From Bog-473 sp963828825 (GTDB taxonomy: Bacteria; Actinomycetota; Acidimicrobiia; Acidimicrobiales; RAAP-2), in NCBI GenBank assembly GCA_963828825.1, contig CAWHGF010000007.1, positions 496,001-560,000 on the forward strand: a DNA stretch of 64,000 nt, in the 5' to 3' direction. The translations under genes were made by a program, and so were the position numbers. Of the stretch, positions 54,718 to 62,651 are shown piece after piece (positions within the stretch are counted from its first letter, which is position 1; each line of letters begins with the position of its first letter). The notes beneath the pieces are model-generated. The model saw only the letters and a program-made list of their open reading frames with translations, made no database searches and was not told the DNA's origin.

Positions 54718-55320
54718 GTGGCGCGGTTGCGTTCGCACCAACCAGCATCATCGGTCAAGATCGCAGTAGTGGGAACATCGCTCGCCCGAACGGTTGGTCG
54801 GTCGCTGGCGATCGGCGCCGCTACCGGTGGACGTTCCTTCTCCGGGATCGCTGCGGTCAGCCTCTCCAGCACTCGTGACGAACGACCCCTCGGGAGCCCG
54901 GTCGCCAAAGTCCTTGTCGGCTTGCTGGCGGTCGTGGAGCTAGTACTCGACAAGAGCCCGAAGGCCCCGAACCGACTGGAACCGACTGGCCTAGCGGGCC
55001 GGATCGCCTTTGGAGGCGCCAGCGCCGGACTGCTAGCCCGACGGCACAGCGCGTCACCCATTCCGCAGGTTGTGGTGGGGATGGCCGCCGCTTTAACCGC
55101 AGCGTTCGCCGGGCACTGGGGCCGGTCCCGCCTCGCTGTGCGCTTCGGGGCCGATCTGCCAGGAGCGTTGATCGAGGACGGAGTGGTGCAGTCATTGGCC
55201 TGGGCGGCCTGTCTCGGCCGGGCACCGAAGCCACTGCTATCCCAGCCCGGCAACGAACTGGGTCACCTAAGCCTCACCTCGGGGGATATGCCAATCACCC
55301 TTCTCACGGGCCAGGGTTAG
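54718..55320 (+). CDS. DUF4126-like membrane protein
   Basis: 200 residues from GTG 54718. 'VGRSLAIGAATGGRSFSGIA', 'VAKVLVGLLAVVELVLDKSP', 'APNRLEPTGLAGRIAFGGAS' and 'VVVGMAAALTAAFAGHWGRS' follow the DUF4126 layout: hydrophobic Gly/Ala helices and a conserved 'D-K-x-P' motif. It may begin at a later GTG. Function unknown; end at 55320 is 10 nt before the globin gene, suggesting one transcript. Confidence 0.75.
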   Translation: MARLRSHQPASSVKIAVVGTSLARTVGRSLAIGAATGGRSFSGIAAVSLSSTRDERPLGSPVAKVLVGLLAVVELVLDKSPKAPNRLEPTGLAGRIAFGGASAGLLARRHSASPIPQVVVGMAAALTAAFAGHWGRSRLAVRFGADLPGALIEDGVVQSLAWAACLGRAPKPLLSQPGNELGHLSLTSGDMPITLLTGQG

Positions 55321-55330
55321 GGGAGTCTCC

Positions 55331-55816
55331 GTGGCGTACGGGGCATGGCATCCTGAACGAGTGCAATCAGTTTATGCGGCCGCAGGGGGTGACGAGGGAA
55401 TCTTGACGTTGGCGCATGCCTGGCATGACCGAGTGTTAGCCGACGAGGTCGTGAGCCATGCGTTCAGCCATGGTTACCACCCTGAGCACACGGAACGGCT
55501 GGCTGCGTACTGGATCGAGGCGTTGGGTGGTCCAGCGAAGTATTCCGAACTCATCGGAGACGAGACCTCTGTAGTGAGGATGCACAGCGGGAATGGCCCG
55601 CATGACGAGATGGATCATCAGGCAATAGCTTGCTTCGATTTGGCACTTGCCGACGCTGGCTTCGATCGTGACGAACGGCTTCACCAGGTGCTCCACGACT
55701 ACTTCAGTTGGGCGACCACGACCACCATGGCGCGTTACCACGACTCTGCAGACTTGGTGCCAGAAGGCCTGCGCATACCCCATTGGTCCTGGGACGGCCT
55801 GGTCGGCGACACCTGA
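55331..55816 (+). CDS. Truncated (group II-like) hemoglobin
   Basis: 161 residues from GTG 55331. 'VYAAAGGDEGILTLAHAWHD', 'VVSHAFSHGYHPEHTERLAA', 'YWIEALGGPAKYSE' and 'HSGNGPHDEMDHQAIACFDL' are those of the trHb/globin family, with conserved 'VLHDYFSWATTTTM' and 'RIPHWSWDG' at the end. Heme binding by the proximal His is likely. Such globins bind O2 or NO and protect against nitrosative stress. Confidence 0.9.
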   Translation: MAYGAWHPERVQSVYAAAGGDEGILTLAHAWHDRVLADEVVSHAFSHGYHPEHTERLAAYWIEALGGPAKYSELIGDETSVVRMHSGNGPHDEMDHQAIACFDLALADAGFDRDERLHQVLHDYFSWATTTTMARYHDSADLVPEGLRIPHWSWDGLVGDT

Positions 55817-56011
55817 TCATCGACCATCGCGGGCGAAGCAACTGAGCCGCAAAAGGAGCGCTCGGTGCCGCCGATCCGGCGTAGACGGGGGACCCTTTCG
55901 GGGGCTGGCCGTCCGATTTCCATGAAGCGATCTTCCACCGATTACGCAGCAGCTCTGATGGAGGACATGATCCTGAGTAGAGGAACGCCGGATTACAAGA
56001 AGGGAGACGTA

Positions 56012-56536
56012 ATGGAGGTCATCAACTTGGGTGCGACCGATGGGCTGCCCGCGGTGAACTGGGGGAACGTCCTCGAAAAGCTCGATGCCGGATCGCCGCC
56101 GGCTCCAGACGCCCACAACGCTCGCACGACGTGGCTTTCGACGGTGAACGGGGACGGGAGCCCCCACGTGACTGCGGTCGGTGCGCTCTGGCTCGACGGA
56201 AGCTTCTGGTTCCAGACCGGATCGGGTACTCGGAAGGGCCGCAACGTCGCTCGCGACCCGCGCTGCTCGATCGCGGTGTCGATCCTCGATGCTGACGTCG
56301 TCGCCGAAGGTGAAGCAGAGCGGGAGACTGACCCGGCTACACTCGCGCGCCTTGCCAGGGCTTGGGCGGACCAGGGGTGGCCCGCCGAACTCGATGAGAC
56401 CCGGACAGGTATCACCGCCCCGTTCAACGCGCCGTCGCAGGGACCACCCCCGTGGAACGTCTATCGCATCAAGCCACATTCGGTGACCGTGACACTGGGC
56501 ACCGAGCCAGGCGGGCTGACTCGTTTCAGGTTCTAG
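56012..56536 (+). CDS. Pyridoxamine 5'-phosphate oxidase-like (FMN/F420-binding split barrel) protein
   Basis: 174 residues; ATG 56012 has AAGGGAGA upstream. 'RTTWLSTVNGDGSPHVTAVG', 'LWLDGSFWFQTGSGTRKGRN' and 'DPRCSIAVSILDADVVAEGE' are the split-barrel strands. In actinobacteria many of these use F420. The substrate is unknown. An upstream in-frame ATG (55865) has no ribosome site. Confidence 0.88.
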   Translation: MEVINLGATDGLPAVNWGNVLEKLDAGSPPAPDAHNARTTWLSTVNGDGSPHVTAVGALWLDGSFWFQTGSGTRKGRNVARDPRCSIAVSILDADVVAEGEAERETDPATLARLARAWADQGWPAELDETRTGITAPFNAPSQGPPPWNVYRIKPHSVTVTLGTEPGGLTRFRF

Positions 56537-56538
56537 CC

Positions 56539-56832
56539 TCAGCCCAGCGAGATGCCTATCCCGGCCTCGCCAATCGATGAATCTCGCGATTCGGCCCTCC
56601 GATTGTCCTGCGGATCTTCGGCCCAAACCAGAGCGCTCCAGATAGCCTCCCGCTCCCGGCGGACGGGGGGCACCCAGAAGGTGAGGTCGACTACGTATCC
56701 CCGTTGCTCCAAATCGCGGATCATCAAGGCTGCATCCGCTTCCGCCGGACGCACGGTGATTGGTCGAGCATCCTCTCGTCGAAGGATGAGAATCGTTGAT
56801 CCGAAACGACGGATGACCTTGATCGCTTGCAC
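56539..56832 (-). CDS. Hypothetical protein
   Basis: 97 residues from GTG 56832. 'VIRRFGSTILILRREDARPI' and 'DLEQRGYVVDLTFWVPPVRR' look like a small alpha/beta protein. No family, and no ribosome site seen. Its stop is 2 nt from the PNPOx gene stop on the opposite strand. Confidence 0.4.
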   Translation of the reverse strand: MQAIKVIRRFGSTILILRREDARPITVRPAEADAALMIRDLEQRGYVVDLTFWVPPVRREREAIWSALVWAEDPQDNRRAESRDSSIGEAGIGISLG

Positions 56833-57301
56833 GGACTCGCGATTGCGCCTCTTGGTCCCTAACCCACCAGGACACGTAACCCGGCCCGGCTACGGCGGAA
56901 CGCCCAACTTCCGGTTTTGGGGCCCGCAGCGGCGACAAACGGGACCTGGACGTCCGCGATTGAAGCGCAGGACACGGTTGGGCAGTCCGTCTAGGATGCC
57001 GGTCCGTCGTTCACTGTCACGGGTGGTTCGATGGCACCCCAAATCGTTACCTTCGGAACGACGGCCTCTGGGGTACTTTGCATCGGAAGCCGCTGTCAGC
57101 TGAGACAATCCTTCATACGTACGGTCGGGAACCTTCGGATGCTGCCAAGTGACTTCGGCCGCGGACCTGGCTTCGCACAGCCTTCCGAGGACTGCGGGGA
57201 CTTGAACTCCAGCCAGGGCACGTTGCGCTCGGCCGGGAGATCCCCGGGGGCTGTCGCACGTGAGGATCTGGCACTCCTGATCGGCAAATACTGCACGTTG
57301 G
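56833..57301. other. Intergenic region, no gene recognised
   Basis: About 470 nt. Overlapping frames on both strands (56890-57336 minus, 57031-57384 plus) lack families and have poor composition. Confidence 0.4.
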
Positions 57302-57550
57302 ATGCAGAATTGTTTAATCAACCCCGGTTCGGGCAAAGCGAATTACATGCTGTTAGCCGAACGGGATCAGATGGTTCTCTTTGATGAGGATACCTACGAA
57401 GCTCTGTTGCCAGAAACGCTGCAAGCTCCCGCGTCGTCGCACTCACCTTCAGACATCGCGCTGGGGCTCGCTCTGATCGTCATTCCGTGGCTGCTGATCG
57501 TCGTTATTTCGTGGCTGCCGATCGCTTTGTTGATCTGGTTTTTGACCTAA
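57302..57550 (+). CDS. Possible small membrane protein
   Basis: The in-frame ATG at 57347 starts 'LLAERDQMVLFDEDTYEALL', then a hydrophobic C-terminus 'LALIVIPWLLIVVISWLPIA' long enough for one membrane helix. Unrecognised. The upstream 15 codons from 57302 are doubtful. Confidence 0.35.
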   Translation: MQNCLINPGSGKANYMLLAERDQMVLFDEDTYEALLPETLQAPASSHSPSDIALGLALIVIPWLLIVVISWLPIALLIWFLT

Positions 57551-58426
57551 ACCTGACCTGTCACTGCGCCCGGCCAACTCGACCTTGCGCTTCCACAGGT
57601 AGAGCGTTCCCCAACACCCCGACCTCTTGAGAGAGCGAGCTGACCCTCTCGCCGGCCACCAGTCGTGCACAGATGGACTCGGCGAAAGTCTTTCGGATAT
57701 CGCTTGGGCATGGACTACCTCCTGGTAGCTCACGACCCAAGCCCATATAGCTCGACCTAAGGGGTTCAGGCCATCGAGCAGCTCCAACGGGATTCGAACC
57801 CATGTCGCCACCTTGAGAGGGTGGATACAGAGGACTCTGAGGACAGCGACGATGGTGATCCGCCCAGTTCATGCGAGGAATGAGGGGCTCACCATTTCTC
57901 ATCATTCCGCGCCAGTTTTCGAGAGTTAGGGCACACGGAGGGCACGGACATGGCTGCCTGCGCTACGTACAACGACATCCGTGACTGATCTCGATAGGTT
58001 AACAACCCACCCGTGCCTGGATCGGTCAGCACTGGTTTGCAAACAGGTCGCGGTCCCGAGGTTAGAGGCTACGTCTCATGCCAGCGATCAGCCATGTACG
58101 CATCCAGTTCGGGGGTGGGGAGTTCTACCCGTGCTGAGTTCATGACCGGCTCGAAAGGTCTGGTGCACCCACCCTGCAGGTTTGCCGCAAGCCGCTTACT
58201 CACTGATCCGAGATGGATTTCAAGTTCCGAGGATCCCAGAAAGTCGAGAGGTGACGACCGCATACGAGGACACTACCTCAGGGCCTTCCTAGCCGGACCT
58301 TGAAGGGTCCACGTACGCTGCCAGGACGTTGGGGCAGTTGGCGTCGAAATAGAGCCGTATGGACTGGATCGTTGTCAACGGACGGACAACGTCAAGGCTC
58401 TGGGTGAATGTGCCGATGACCTCCCC
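57551..58426. other. Gene-free region with a tRNA fragment
   Basis: About 870 nt without a supportable protein. It contains the 3' half of a tRNA-like sequence (57779-57827, minus). To the right, the sequence probably belongs to an integrated element. Confidence 0.5.
57779..57827 (-). other. 3' half of a tRNA-Glu(CTC)-like gene (attachment-site scar)
   Basis: On the minus strand CCACC-CTCTCAA-GGTGG forms an anticodon arm with anticodon CTC, a 5-nt variable region CGACA follows, then ATGGG-TTCGAAT-CCCGT as T-arm and TGGAGCT as the 3' acceptor strand. The matching 5' acceptor AGCTCCA and a D-arm are absent upstream (57828 onward). A 3'-half tRNA alone is the usual scar of tRNA-targeted integrative elements. 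The element would lie to the right, towards the integrase remnant at 62.1 kb. Confidence 0.65.
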
Positions 58427-58840
58427 GTGGCGACGGGCGTTCGACACCTGAAACTTCGCTATGTGGCGGTCGCTGGGGTGATCCTCGGCGGTTCGCTCAT
58501 GCTGTCGGCTTGCGGGGGCCGCACCGGTAGTCCGTCCGCATCGAATGCGTCGAAAGGTCCGGCTGCACGGGCGGTCACCACCACGACCACCACGCCCTCG
58601 GCCTCGTCCACGACGACGACGCTGCCGTCCCCGACAACATCTACGGTCCCATACAGCCCGCCGCCGACTCTGCCCCCTCCGACCACGACCACAACCGCTG
58701 CCCTCATCACATGCAGCCTTACGACGCTGGAATCGGAAATGAACACCGCCGCTCAACAGACAATCGGTCGGAACGCCACGATCCAGGAGGCGGAGCAGTT
58801 CGGTCAGGAGTACTACGGATGCCAGGAGTTCACGCCGTGA
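58427..58840 (+). CDS. Secreted lipoprotein with Thr-rich linker
   Basis: 137 residues from GTG 58427. A lipoprotein signal 'VAVAGVILGGSLMLSACGG' ends in a lipobox with the anchoring Cys at about 29. A Thr/Pro/Ser linker follows, then a 45-residue C-terminal helical domain with two cysteines ('LITCSLTTLESEMNTAAQQT', 'EYYGCQEF'). Not recognised. It precedes two other exported proteins. Confidence 0.75.
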   Translation: MATGVRHLKLRYVAVAGVILGGSLMLSACGGRTGSPSASNASKGPAARAVTTTTTTPSASSTTTTLPSPTTSTVPYSPPPTLPPPTTTTTAALITCSLTTLESEMNTAAQQTIGRNATIQEAEQFGQEYYGCQEFTP

Positions 58841-58939
58841 ACTAAGGCACTAATCAAGCGGCAAAGCCTCTGCCCGATGCCCGAGTAGCTTTGCCAAACC
58901 GAAATTGGGCCGAGCGTCGGCTGGCGGCAGAGGGGGGCA

Positions 58940-59560
58940 ATGAGGCGAGGTATCTCCGGGGGCGTGATCCTATTGGTGCTTTCGGGCATCGTGCTGAGCA
59001 CTCCACTAGCAGCGTCCGCATCAACCGCGGCTCAGAAGCACGCCCACGCCGTTCAATGCGCCAGCGCGGCCACTGGCCACAAGAAGATCACGAGGGCCGG
59101 GGTAGCCGCCTGTACCTCGTCCACCTTGACGGTCACACGCCCACGCCCGAAGGGATCGACCATCTTCGTTGTTAGTAAGGGCACGACGTATGCGCTCCGC
59201 TCGGGAGCCAAGCCCGTTCGTGTGGCCAAGAATGCCAGCCTGATCGCGCTCAACAAGGCGTGTGGCCTTGCGACAACTCCGATTGCCGCCGCACAAGCTC
59301 TTCCGCCGCCCACTACGACGACCCTTCCGCCAACCACCACGACGACGATTCCGCCGACGACCACGACTTCTCCTCCACCCCCACCTCCGCCGACGACAGC
59401 TGCGGCACCCGCGGGCTGTACTCCGATTGATGATGAGGGCGGATGCTACGAACCAGGGGAATATTGCCGTGACGACAACCACGGAATGACGGGTGTGGCT
59501 GGTGATGGCGAGACGATCACCTGTGAAGACAACGATGGGTGGAGGTGGGAACCAACGTGA
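58940..59560 (+). CDS. Secreted protein with Thr/Pro linker and C-terminal CYEPGEYC module
   Basis: 206 residues from ATG 58940. Signal peptide 'GVILLVLSGIVLSTPLAASA' without lipobox; a basic domain of about 85 residues with two Cys ('HAVQCASAATGHKK', 'ACTSSTLTVT'); a Pro/Thr linker; then a 48-residue module containing 'DEGGCYEPGEYCRDD', 'GVAGDGETITCE' and 'NDGWRWEPT' with four cysteines. The same module ends the next protein. The stop overlaps the next GTG (GTGA). No known function. Confidence 0.8.
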   Translation: MRRGISGGVILLVLSGIVLSTPLAASASTAAQKHAHAVQCASAATGHKKITRAGVAACTSSTLTVTRPRPKGSTIFVVSKGTTYALRSGAKPVRVAKNASLIALNKACGLATTPIAAAQALPPPTTTTLPPTTTTTIPPTTTTSPPPPPPPTTAAAPAGCTPIDDEGGCYEPGEYCRDDNHGMTGVAGDGETITCEDNDGWRWEPT

Positions 59561-60120
59561 TCACCAACTCATCTGGTCACGGGTCGCTGCTGAGTAGGAA
59601 GGCTCGCTGGATTGCGATCCTTGTTTTGGTCGGAGGGAGCCTGCTGACGGCTTGTGGAGACACGACAAACACCACGGGGGCCTCCGCCAACTCGGGCAGT
59701 ACAGGTAACACGGGGAACTCCGGGAACTCCGGGAACTCCGGGAACTCCGGGAACTCCGGGAACTCCGGGAACTCCGGGAACTCCGGGAACACGGGGAACA
59801 CGGGGAACACGGGGAACTCCGGGAACACGGGGAACACGGGGAACACGGGGAACACGGGGAACTCCGGGAACACGGGGAACTCCGGGAACACGGGGAACTC
59901 CGGGAACACGGGGAACACGGGGAACACGGGGAACTCCGGGAACACGGGGAACACGGGGAACTCCGGCAGTTCCTCTTGTTCACCGATGAGCGATGAGGGG
60001 ACCTGTTATGAGCCTGGTGAATACTGCCGTGACGACGACCATGGACTGAGTGGCGTAGCTGGAGATGGCGAATCGATCACCTGTGAAAACAACGATGGAT
60101 GGCGCTGGGAGCCAACGTGA
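59557..60120 (+). CDS. Lipoprotein with (GNS/GNT)29 linker and CYEPGEYC module
   Basis: 187 residues from GTG 59557 (overlap GTGA). Signal and lipobox 'WIAILVLVGGSLLTACGD' anchor it to the membrane. Residues from about 50 are 29 tandem Gly-Asn-Ser/Thr triplets encoded by 9-bp units, a flexible spacer that would hold the C-terminal module off the membrane. The module ('DEGTCYEPGEYCRDDDHG', 'VAGDGESITCENNDGWRWEP') is nearly identical to that of the upstream protein. It overlaps the channel gene by 4 nt. Confidence 0.82.
   Translation: MITNSSGHGSLLSRKARWIAILVLVGGSLLTACGDTTNTTGASANSGSTGNTGNSGNSGNSGNSGNSGNSGNSGNSGNTGNTGNTGNSGNTGNTGNTGNTGNSGNTGNSGNTGNSGNTGNTGNTGNSGNTGNTGNSGSSSCSPMSDEGTCYEPGEYCRDDDHGLSGVAGDGESITCENNDGWRWEPT
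59704..59964 (+). repeat. 9-bp minisatellite, 29 units, inside the lipoprotein gene
   Basis: Units alternate GGGAACTCC and GGGAACACG (first unit GGTAACACG), 261 bp in all. Because the unit is three codons, gain or loss of units keeps the frame and changes only linker length, so the locus should be size-variable among relatives. Confidence 0.95.
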
Positions 60121-60910
60121 CCAGATCGCAGGACCGCTATGACGCCTTCGCGAAGGGCGTCGATGTACCGATGTTGGTCATCACCCTTCTATGGTTGCCG
60201 GTGCTCGTCGTGCCACTCGTCGTACCGTTGCACGGCTCAATGGCAGAGACATTTTCAACCATCGACTACACCGTCTGGGCGCTCTTTGCGTTGGAATACA
60301 TCATCAAGTTCTCTCTGGCCCCTCAGCGAGGTCCTTTCGTTAGGACGCACCTGCTAGACCTTCTCATCGTCGCCGTCCCATTCTTCCGGCCGCTGAGGAT
60401 GGGGCGCTTGGTGCGGCTCCTACGTCTCTCACGTGTCGCGGTGGTCGTGGGCGAGGCGCTGCGTCGGGGTAAGTCGATCTTCACACACAACGGCTTCCAC
60501 TTCGTGGTTCTGGCCGCGGCCACAATAGTTTTTGCTTGCGCAGGACTCGTCACCTTCGCGGAGCGGAGCGCCAAGGGTGCCAACATTCATGACTTCGGGC
60601 AGGGCTTGTGGTGGGCCATCGAGACGGTGACCACCGTTGGCTACGGCGACAATATCCGACCACGTCGTTTGGCCAAGGCGTGGCCGTGCTCCTAATGCTG
60701 GTAGGTATTGGGCTGATCGGAACATTGACTGCAACGGTGGCGAGTTACTTCGTTCAGGAGAAGGCGAACACGACGGAGGACAGACTTGAGCGGATTGAAA
60801 CACTGCTGAATCAACTCGTAAGTGCCCAGGTGCTCGACCCAAGTGGTTCGACAAACGGGCACAGCAATGCCTCTGTCCGAATGCACTCGAACACAGACGG
60901 TGTCGATTAG
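60117..60910 (+). pseudogene. Voltage-gated-type K+ channel, one frameshift after the selectivity filter
   Basis: GTG 60117 overlaps the lipoprotein stop (GTGA). S1 'MLVITLLWLPVLVVPLVVPL', S2 'VWALFALEYIIKF', S3-S4 with repeated Arg ('RPLRMGRLVRLLRLSRVAVV'), S5 'FHFVVLAAATIVFACAGLVT', pore helix and filter 'ETVTTVGYGDN'. Right after GYGDN (about 60650-60656) the frame breaks; the channel continues as 'YPTTSFGQGVAVLLMLVGIG' and 'TVASYFVQEKANTTEDRLER' (S6 and a short coiled tail) to 60910. One missing base explains this. Corrected length is about 265 residues, normal for bacterial six-segment K+ channels. Confidence 0.85.
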
Positions 60911-61127
60911 TGACCCAATCCGTAATCCGTCGCCGGTGTGAACTCGCTTCCGTGATTGTTTTGCGCCTCGGTGGACGCAGGACGAGCCCGCGTCCGCGTC
61001 GCTCATCGCCTAGTATTGGTCCGTAACCCATCCAGAGCAGTCGAGAGTTCCGGCTCACTGACGCTGCGCCAACCGGCCTCGCTGAGGCATCGGTGGTCCC
61101 GCCGGATTCGATGAGGAGGTCACCGAC

Positions 61128-61824
61128 ATGGTGTCGAAAGCAATCGCGTCCCTGGACGCCTGGCTCGCCCGTGCCGAAGAGGTCCTCGCCGAGCAGCGAG
61201 AGCACGCCATATCCCCGTCCCTGGGGCTGCTGAGGGGCGATGGCCAGGAAGAATGGACCATCAGCCTGGCAGCGTTCTCCGAAGGCCTGGAGGGACTCCT
61301 GAAGGCCTTGTGCGCCCGACCTGGACGGTGGATCCTCATTGCTGAACGACGGAGCGTCCCCATCTGTTCTGGCAAGCGCTGGCCTTCGAAGACGGGTCGC
61401 TCTGCACCGAGGTCGTGTCGAATCATTACCTACCCCACGAACACCATTGGACGCGTGCGGAAGAGGAGCGGCTGCCGCGTTGGGGTGGGAGTGGCAAGTG
61501 AAACCGTACCTGACGAACTGGATCAACGTTCAGGCCACGACCTCGCCCGACATCGCTTCGGTTACGCACCAGGGGCTGGCGACTGTGAGCAACCTCTTCG
61601 GGCTACAAGACGAGGGCACTGTCCTCGTCAAGATGTTCTCGTCGACTCTTCGCGGTGACACACCGGCCGGGTCATTGTGGCCTTGCGCTAGTGGTGACGT
61701 CGAACTGATCGAGCCCTTCGGCGGTCCCGATGAAGAGGACCCTGAACTCCACCCCGACCCAACTGCCGACGCACCGCCGTTCGGTGACGAGCCCGAAGAA
61801 GATGATGATGATGATGAGGAATGA
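61128..61824 (+). pseudogene. TY-Chap/YbjN-like protein with two frameshifts
   Basis: ATG 61128 follows GAGGAGGT. 'VSKAIASLDAWLARAEEVLA', then 'WTISLAAFSEGLEGLL' are in frame one; from about 61350 homologous sequence 'LFWQALAFEDGSLCTEVVSN' runs in a second frame; from about 61485 it is in a third ('WEWQVKPYLTNWINVQAT' to an Asp/Glu-rich tail ending 61824). The middle block resembles the T3SS/YbjN chaperone-like domain common in actinobacteria. Two missing bases, one probably in the GGGGTGGG stretch near 61482, would restore a protein of about 232 residues. The function of such proteins is likely peptide or protein binding. Confidence 0.6.
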
Positions 61825-61834
61825 TCGGTCGGGT

Positions 61835-62140
61835 TCAGGCTGCTTGTGCCCTCAACGCAGCTGACAGGATCGTCTCCAGCTCAGCATCACTCAACAGCCC
61901 GATCGCGTTCGCCTGGTGCAGCTCACCTACTGTCCCGGGCTCGGAGCAGTCCGCATCCTCCAGCGTGTTGACGTTATGCACCTCGCCGTAACGCGTCGGG
62001 GTCTTGTAGTCGTGACGACTCAGCTCGTCAACCAGTTGAGCGAACGGGATCTCGTCCTCCCGGTACGCCACAATCCTCCCCGTGATCTCGGGAGTCGTTC
62101 GGTACCCGGCGAGGTTCTCTGGCACCTCAGGATTCCTCAT
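61835..62140 (-). CDS. Hypothetical protein
   Basis: 101 residues from ATG 62140. 'NPEVPENLAGYRTTPEITGR', 'IVAYREDEIPFAQLVDELSR' and 'AELETILSAALRAQAA' give balanced, mostly helical sequence. Not recognised. Its 5' end touches exactly the point where integrase homology begins on the other strand, so it may be part of an inserted or inverted segment. Confidence 0.5.
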   Translation of the reverse strand: MRNPEVPENLAGYRTTPEITGRIVAYREDEIPFAQLVDELSRHDYKTPTRYGEVHNVNTLEDADCSEPGTVGELHQANAIGLLSDAELETILSAALRAQAA

Positions 62141-62646
62141 TTCGTGGACGCCGGACCGGAGAGCTGCCTCTTGATGGGACCGAACGGAGACAGCGTGACG
62201 ACTCGGACCCTCCAGCGGCACTGGGACAAAGCGCGGAAGGCGATTGGGCGACCAGATCTCAGGCTCTATGACATGCGACACTCCGGCCTTACCCTGGCAG
62301 CCGCCCAGGGAGCGAGCCTGGCCGAACTCATGAGGCGTGGTGGGCATGCGACCCCCGCTGCGGCGTTGAACTATCAACACGCCACGGATCTCCGGGACCA
62401 GGCCCTTGCCAACGGCCTGGCCGCGTTGGCTCTGCAGTCAATGACCGGCGATGCCATCGCGAAAGGGCACACGGCGGGCACGACACCAGAATCCGAGGTT
62501 GACCCGGTGGACGATGTGGCGCCCCGGTGTCCAGAGTTGGAGAGCGATCCGCCTCACCTCTTTGAGGGCCGAGAGAGTTATGGAAACCTCATAGGCCCTG
62601 GTCTACCGAGTGATCTTGGTGAGATCTTGAGCCGACAGGTCACTCG
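62141..62646 (+). pseudogene. Tyrosine recombinase/integrase, C-terminal half only
   Basis: From 62141 the plus strand encodes 'LRLYDMRHSGLTLAAAQGAS' (catalytic R-H), 'LAELMRRGGHATPAAALNYQ' (H and the nucleophile Tyr) and 'HATDLRDQALANGLAAL'. The N-terminal arm, core-binding domain and first catalytic Arg are absent; that side is replaced by an opposite-strand gene. Downstream, the frame runs into an insertion sequence. Clearly non-functional relic of an integrative element. Confidence 0.85.
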
Positions 62647-62651
62647 ATACC

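Noticed and set aside
57779..57827. Functional tRNA gene
   Set aside because: Only anticodon arm, T arm and 3' acceptor strand are present; the 5' acceptor and D arm could not be found upstream.
58289..58756. Arg/Gly-rich minus-strand frame
   Set aside because: Antisense of the Thr-rich linker of the lipoprotein at 58427-58840.
59704..59964. Regular repeats considered as a CRISPR array
   Set aside because: Units are contiguous 9-mers without spacers and lie inside a coding frame.
59577..59983. Long minus-strand and alternate-frame peptides across the 9-bp repeats (Phe-Pro-Glu or Gly-Thr-Pro runs)
   Set aside because: Any 9-bp repeat without stops is open in several frames; only the plus frame has a lipoprotein signal and a conserved C-terminal module.
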